Of a stretch of 64,000 nt of DNA, positions 61,892-64,000 are shown one piece after another (position 1 is the first letter of the stretch; every line of letters begins with the position of its first letter). The stretch spans positions 62,001-126,000 of the forward strand of contig NZ_JAAGPD010000028.1 in assembly GCF_017104565.1 (NCBI RefSeq), written 5' to 3'. Position numbers and translations under genes: made by a program. Source of the DNA: Paraburkholderia sp. Tr-20389 (GTDB taxonomy: Bacteria; Pseudomonadota; Gammaproteobacteria; Burkholderiales; Burkholderiaceae). The notes beneath the pieces were generated by a model. It had not been told where the DNA came from and did not search any database. It was given only the letters and a program-made list of their open reading frames with translations.

Positions 61892-62077
61892 ATGAAAGTC
61901 GTGATCATGAACGAAGGTGAGAACCCGATCCGGGTGATCGTCGACGGCGACAACGTCGACGACTCGACGCTACAACCGGGCGAGGACGCTGCGCTGGAAT
62001 CCCGGCAGGAAGGCGTGATCGAGCTACGCGAACTCGGCGGGCTGCAGGCAGAGCGCTCCGGCGAGGCGGCAACCTGA
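61892..62077 (+). CDS. small phage protein of unknown function
   Basis: 61 residues starting MKVVIMNEGENPIRVIVDGD, GGAG 7 nt upstream. Acidic, all-beta pattern, then an acidic C-terminal half. Divergent from the 187-residue gene. No family recognised. Confidence 0.55.
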   Translation: MKVVIMNEGENPIRVIVDGDNVDDSTLQPGEDAALESRQEGVIELRELGGLQAERSGEAAT

Positions 62078-62089
62078 ATCACGCGGGCG

Positions 62090-62117
62090 AAAAAAAGCCC
62101 GCCGTCGAGAGGCGGGC
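62090..62117 (-). terminator. intrinsic terminator, minus strand
   Basis: Reading leftward: GCCCGCC, 7-nt loop, GGCGGGC, then seven T (A run at 62090-62096). It may also back-terminate the small plus-strand gene. Confidence 0.7.
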
Positions 62118-62293
62118 GGCGACAAGTGCCTATGAGTGTCCGCGCGTCGAGGGCCTTGCCTTGCGACGGACGAGTCAATTCTAGCCCGCACAACGGGCCG
62201 GCACAACGCGGGCGCGGTGGTTGCAATGACTACGGCGCGCCGGCGGCACGTGCGCCCTGATTCCGGCCTCGCCGCGCATTTTCGAATGACGAG

Positions 62294-62316
62294 CAAAAGC
62301 CCGCTCGGGGCGGGCT
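62294..62316 (-). terminator. intrinsic terminator, minus strand
   Basis: AGCCCGC / GCGGGCT stem with a short loop, followed on the minus strand by TTTTG. It lies 30-50 bp after the stop of the 66-residue gene, ending the leftward operon. Confidence 0.65.
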
Positions 62317-62342
62317 TGGAGTTCGGGTCTTGGCGGAGGCCC

Positions 62343-62543
62343 CTACGGAAGGACAATTTCCACGAGCGTGTGCGCGGGCATGTCCTCGACCGTCACGTTG
62401 TCGGGTTTTCCTAACTGGTACGTCTTGATCTCAACCCGGCCTGCGGGCCTGCCGATGGGCGTCACGCTGACGACCACATGGCGGCTGATTCCGGCGCGCA
62501 ACAGCACGTCCCCGGGCTTGAGGTCTTGCGCTTCTTTCGTCAT
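62343..62543 (-). CDS. small phage protein of unknown function
   Basis: 66 residues (MTKEAQDLKPGDVLLRAGIS...). A small beta-barrel-like pattern (GDVLLRAGISRHVVVSV, GRVEIKTYQLGKPDNVTVE). Starts 5 nt after the superinfection-immunity-type gene, so both are in one leftward unit. Confidence 0.6.
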   Translation of the reverse strand: MTKEAQDLKPGDVLLRAGISRHVVVSVTPIGRPAGRVEIKTYQLGKPDNVTVEDMPAHTLVEIVLP

Positions 62544-62548
62544 GTCGG

Positions 62549-62722
62549 TTACTCCTTAAACGCCCAGATCATCGCGATACCCCATCCGACGAAGGTCCAG
62601 CCGAACAGGATACTGCAGACGCCGATCGCGGTCGCATTGCGATGCTTGCGGCGGACAGCAACGAGGCCGGGGAGGAAATACAGAACAACGAACGTGATCA
62701 GGATCAGGGTGCCAATGGTCAT
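62549..62722 (-). CDS. superinfection-immunity-type membrane protein
   Basis: 57 residues: MTIGTLILITFVVLYFLPGL, basic loop VRRKHRNA, then IGVCSILFGWTFVGWGIAMI and WAFKE. Two TM helices with the FLPxxxAxxRxHxNxxxIxxxNxxxGWTxxGW layout match the Imm_superinfect family, whose T4 member blocks DNA entry of later phages at the inner membrane. Confidence 0.75.
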   Translation of the reverse strand: MTIGTLILITFVVLYFLPGLVAVRRKHRNATAIGVCSILFGWTFVGWGIAMIWAFKE

Positions 62723-62764
62723 GGCGTTTCTCCATGCGGCCCGCTTGATGCCGGCCAGCGATGT

Positions 62765-63118
62765 TTAAAGATAGTGGTGTGGCAACACAAGGCGGCGCAC
62801 AAAGCTGCGATATGTTTTGGTCAGGCTGGCGCGCTGCTCGTCGCCCGGATTCCCGACGAAGGCATCGAGGTCCGCGTCCAGCTTGTCCATGAACGCTTCG
62901 TGCTTCGCGTTTAGCACCTTGCGGTGTTCGTCGTCCGCGATCACCTGCCGCGAAAGCAGGAGGTCGACCCACCCGGCGCGCAGAATGTCGCGCTCCGTTT
63001 CGCTCGCGGCCACATACCCGCCGAGAAGCTCGCGCGCTTCGGCCTCACGCTTGCGGCGCGCCGCCTCGAAGATGAAGCCCGCGTCGTCCGTTACCCATTC
63101 GATCGTGTTCGCGTCCAT
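62765..63118 (-). CDS. phage protein of unknown function
   Basis: 117 residues, start MDANTIEWVTDDAGFIFEAA with GAGGA 8 nt upstream. Fully helical and charged (ARRKREAEARELLGGYVAAS), likely coiled. Lies just upstream of the superinfection-immunity gene. Confidence 0.6.
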   Translation of the reverse strand: MDANTIEWVTDDAGFIFEAARRKREAEARELLGGYVAASETERDILRAGWVDLLLSRQVIADDEHRKVLNAKHEAFMDKLDADLDAFVGNPGDEQRASLTKTYRSFVRRLVLPHHYL

Positions 63119-63157
63119 TTCCATGTCCTCGTTACCTGTCAGAAAAAATCAGTTCAC

Positions 63158-63328
63158 TTACTCGGGCCGTACCACACCCACCGGCCCCGGCTCAAGCATC
63201 ATGTCCAGTCGGTCGGCAATCTGGTGCGCATTCGCCTCGCTTTCAAACCACACCGTCATGTAGAAGGTGCCGTCGCGCCGCCAAAGCTCAAACGCCTGCA
63301 CCTCGGCGCGCGGTTCAAAATCGTCCAT
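63158..63328 (-). CDS. small phage protein of unknown function
   Basis: 56 residues starting MDDFEPRAEVQAFELWRRDG, GAGGA upstream. Beta-alpha pattern (FYMTVWFESEANAHQIADRL). Overlapping spacing with neighbours indicates an operon of small leftward genes. Confidence 0.55.
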   Translation of the reverse strand: MDDFEPRAEVQAFELWRRDGTFYMTVWFESEANAHQIADRLDMMLEPGPVGVVRPE

Positions 63329-63329
63329 C

Positions 63330-63575
63330 TCAGTCCTCATCCCCAAAGCTCAGATCGTCGGCAAGCCAGAAACGCAGCGCGTCGCCTTGCGCCCGATACT
63401 CCGTGACCGGCTTGCCCGTCCTTACGTTCGTGCCCACCTTGCCGCTTGCAACGTAGTGCTCGCCTGCGTGATGCACCGCGTACACCGTGCCGTCGCTGCG
63501 GCGCTCGATCCCGATCGGAATCGCGCCCTTGCTGCGCCCGTTGGTATCGGTGATCCTGATCGTTACCGTTTCCAT
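63330..63575 (-). CDS. small phage protein of unknown function
   Basis: 81 residues (METVTIRITDTNGRSKGAIP...). All-beta pattern (GIERRSDGTVYAVHHAGEHY). One of a run of small leftward genes with 1-3 nt gaps. No function assignable. Confidence 0.6.
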   Translation of the reverse strand: METVTIRITDTNGRSKGAIPIGIERRSDGTVYAVHHAGEHYVASGKVGTNVRTGKPVTEYRAQGDALRFWLADDLSFGDED

Positions 63576-63578
63576 CCC

Positions 63579-63788
63579 TCACTCCGTCTCAATGCGATAG
63601 AGGCCGTAGGGCATCGTGTACCGCGTGTCGACCGCCCCGTTTCCGTCCTCGGTGTACACCACCAGCCAAGCCTTGTTCCCCGGGGCAACGGGCATGGCGC
63701 TGACCGCCTCCTGCACCGCTGCGTGATCCGTCTCACCGTACCCGTACCGGGTCTCGCCACCGTCGCGAAGTTTCGCCACGTAGTTCAT
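63579..63788 (-). CDS. small phage protein of unknown function
   Basis: 69 residues (MNYVAKLRDGGETRYGYGET...), GGAG before the ATG. Compact beta pattern with AWLVVYTEDGNGAVDTRYTM. Three nt from the next gene. Confidence 0.6.
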   Translation of the reverse strand: MNYVAKLRDGGETRYGYGETDHAAVQEAVSAMPVAPGNKAWLVVYTEDGNGAVDTRYTMPYGLYRIETE

Positions 63789-63883
63789 CGTTTGCTCCTT
63801 GCTTCGTTCGGCCGGGCCCTTCCCCTGCCGTCAGAACCATGATCACTCTGCTGCCCGCGCAGAAGTCGCGATGGTTCGTCGCA

Positions 63884-64000
63884 TCAGAAACCGATCAGTC
63901 GCGCGCGCCGTCCGAACTTGCCGATCACCGGGCCATCGTCGTCGGCCTGCTCAAGCATGCGCACCTGAAGCATCACCTCGCGGCCCTCGCGGGTGTTCAC
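63884..64000 (-). CDS. phage gene, C-terminal fragment at window edge
   Basis: The last ~38 codons of a leftward gene enter from the right edge and read EVMLQVRMLEQADDDGPVIG then KFGRRARLIGF, stop at 63884-63886. Nothing more can be said; the body is outside the window. Confidence 0.5.
   Translation of the reverse strand: MNTREGREVMLQVRMLEQADDDGPVIGKFGRRARLIGF

Larger units (their letters stand above)
16437..64000. mobile_element. lambda-like siphoviral prophage, right end outside window
   Basis: Contiguous phage modules: leftward recombination operon, divergent control region, rightward replication operon, late antiterminator, terminase, HK97 head, lambda-type tail ending in gpJ and fibre, then leftward accessory genes. 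The left edge lies between 15847 and 16437. No integrase is seen before 64000, so the prophage probably continues to the right. Confidence 0.9.

Noticed and set aside
1-64000. CRISPR arrays, tRNA or rRNA genes
   Set aside because: No spaced palindromic repeat array, cloverleaf or rRNA signature noticed on either strand by eye; a dedicated tRNA scan was not possible.

Overview
The window looks like a chromosomal segment of a Burkholderiaceae bacterium (Paraburkholderia/Caballeronia/Burkholderia type; inferred from high GC, gene families and codon use, no search was run). A lambda-like siphoviral prophage fills about three quarters of it. It runs from about 16.4 kb past the right edge.

Host part, 1-15.9 kb. 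A chemotaxis receptor is cut by the left edge. Next, on the minus strand, come a VOC-fold protein, a flavodoxin-fold quinone reductase and a complete branched-chain amino-acid-type ABC importer (livF, livG, livM, livH and binding protein, tightly overlapping). From 8.9 to 10.4 kb lies a graveyard: a frameshifted rraA-like fragment, an IS6-family transposase relic with stop codons and the first ~32 codons of an etfB gene. An intact pyruvate carboxylase follows. Behind it sits the C-terminal relic of a tnpB gene, cut by a complete IS3-family element. A HU-type DNA-binding gene is the last probably host gene.

Prophage early part. The leftward operon (16.4-22.0 kb) carries small unknown proteins, a likely single-strand annealing protein with a YqaJ-family exonuclease, and a 74-residue homologue of the RNA polymerase alpha C-terminal domain. 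The rightward operon (22.4-27.2 kb) carries a YdaS/Cro-like regulator, a ParB-like protein, replication proteins, a RusA-type resolvase, zinc-finger proteins and a probable late antiterminator. The divergent control region between them holds five CGCCA repeats at 11-12 bp spacing and paired TTCGATTAA sites around a likely leftward promoter.

Cargo, 27.2-35.2 kb. Between the antiterminator and the packaging genes lie a minus-strand pair (KAP-family P-loop ATPase and a HEPN-like protein, a predicted defence locus), a lipoprotein and a two-TM membrane protein. Copies of a promoter-plus-intrinsic-terminator module, read here as the phage late promoter and its terminator, bracket the plus-strand cargo. 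Two copies also carry an HNH gene, one broken by a one-base deletion.

Late part, 35.4-56.7 kb. ParB-methyltransferase fusion, small and large terminase, prohead protease, HK97-fold capsid, portal (unusually after the capsid), a 123-triplet collagen-like protein, head completion proteins, tail tube with PKD-like domains, tail chaperones with a -1 frameshift, tape measure, lambda M/L/K/I/J homologues, a collar-type fibre and a small lipoprotein.

Right part, 57-64 kb. Two more predicted nucleases (SEC-C plus EAK nuclease; EVE/PUA-like plus HsdR_N) look like additional defence cargo. They are followed by a leftward set with a macro-domain protein, a 57-residue superinfection-immunity-type membrane protein and small unknown proteins. 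No integrase, CI-type repressor, holin or endolysin is recognisable here; some may lie beyond 64 kb.
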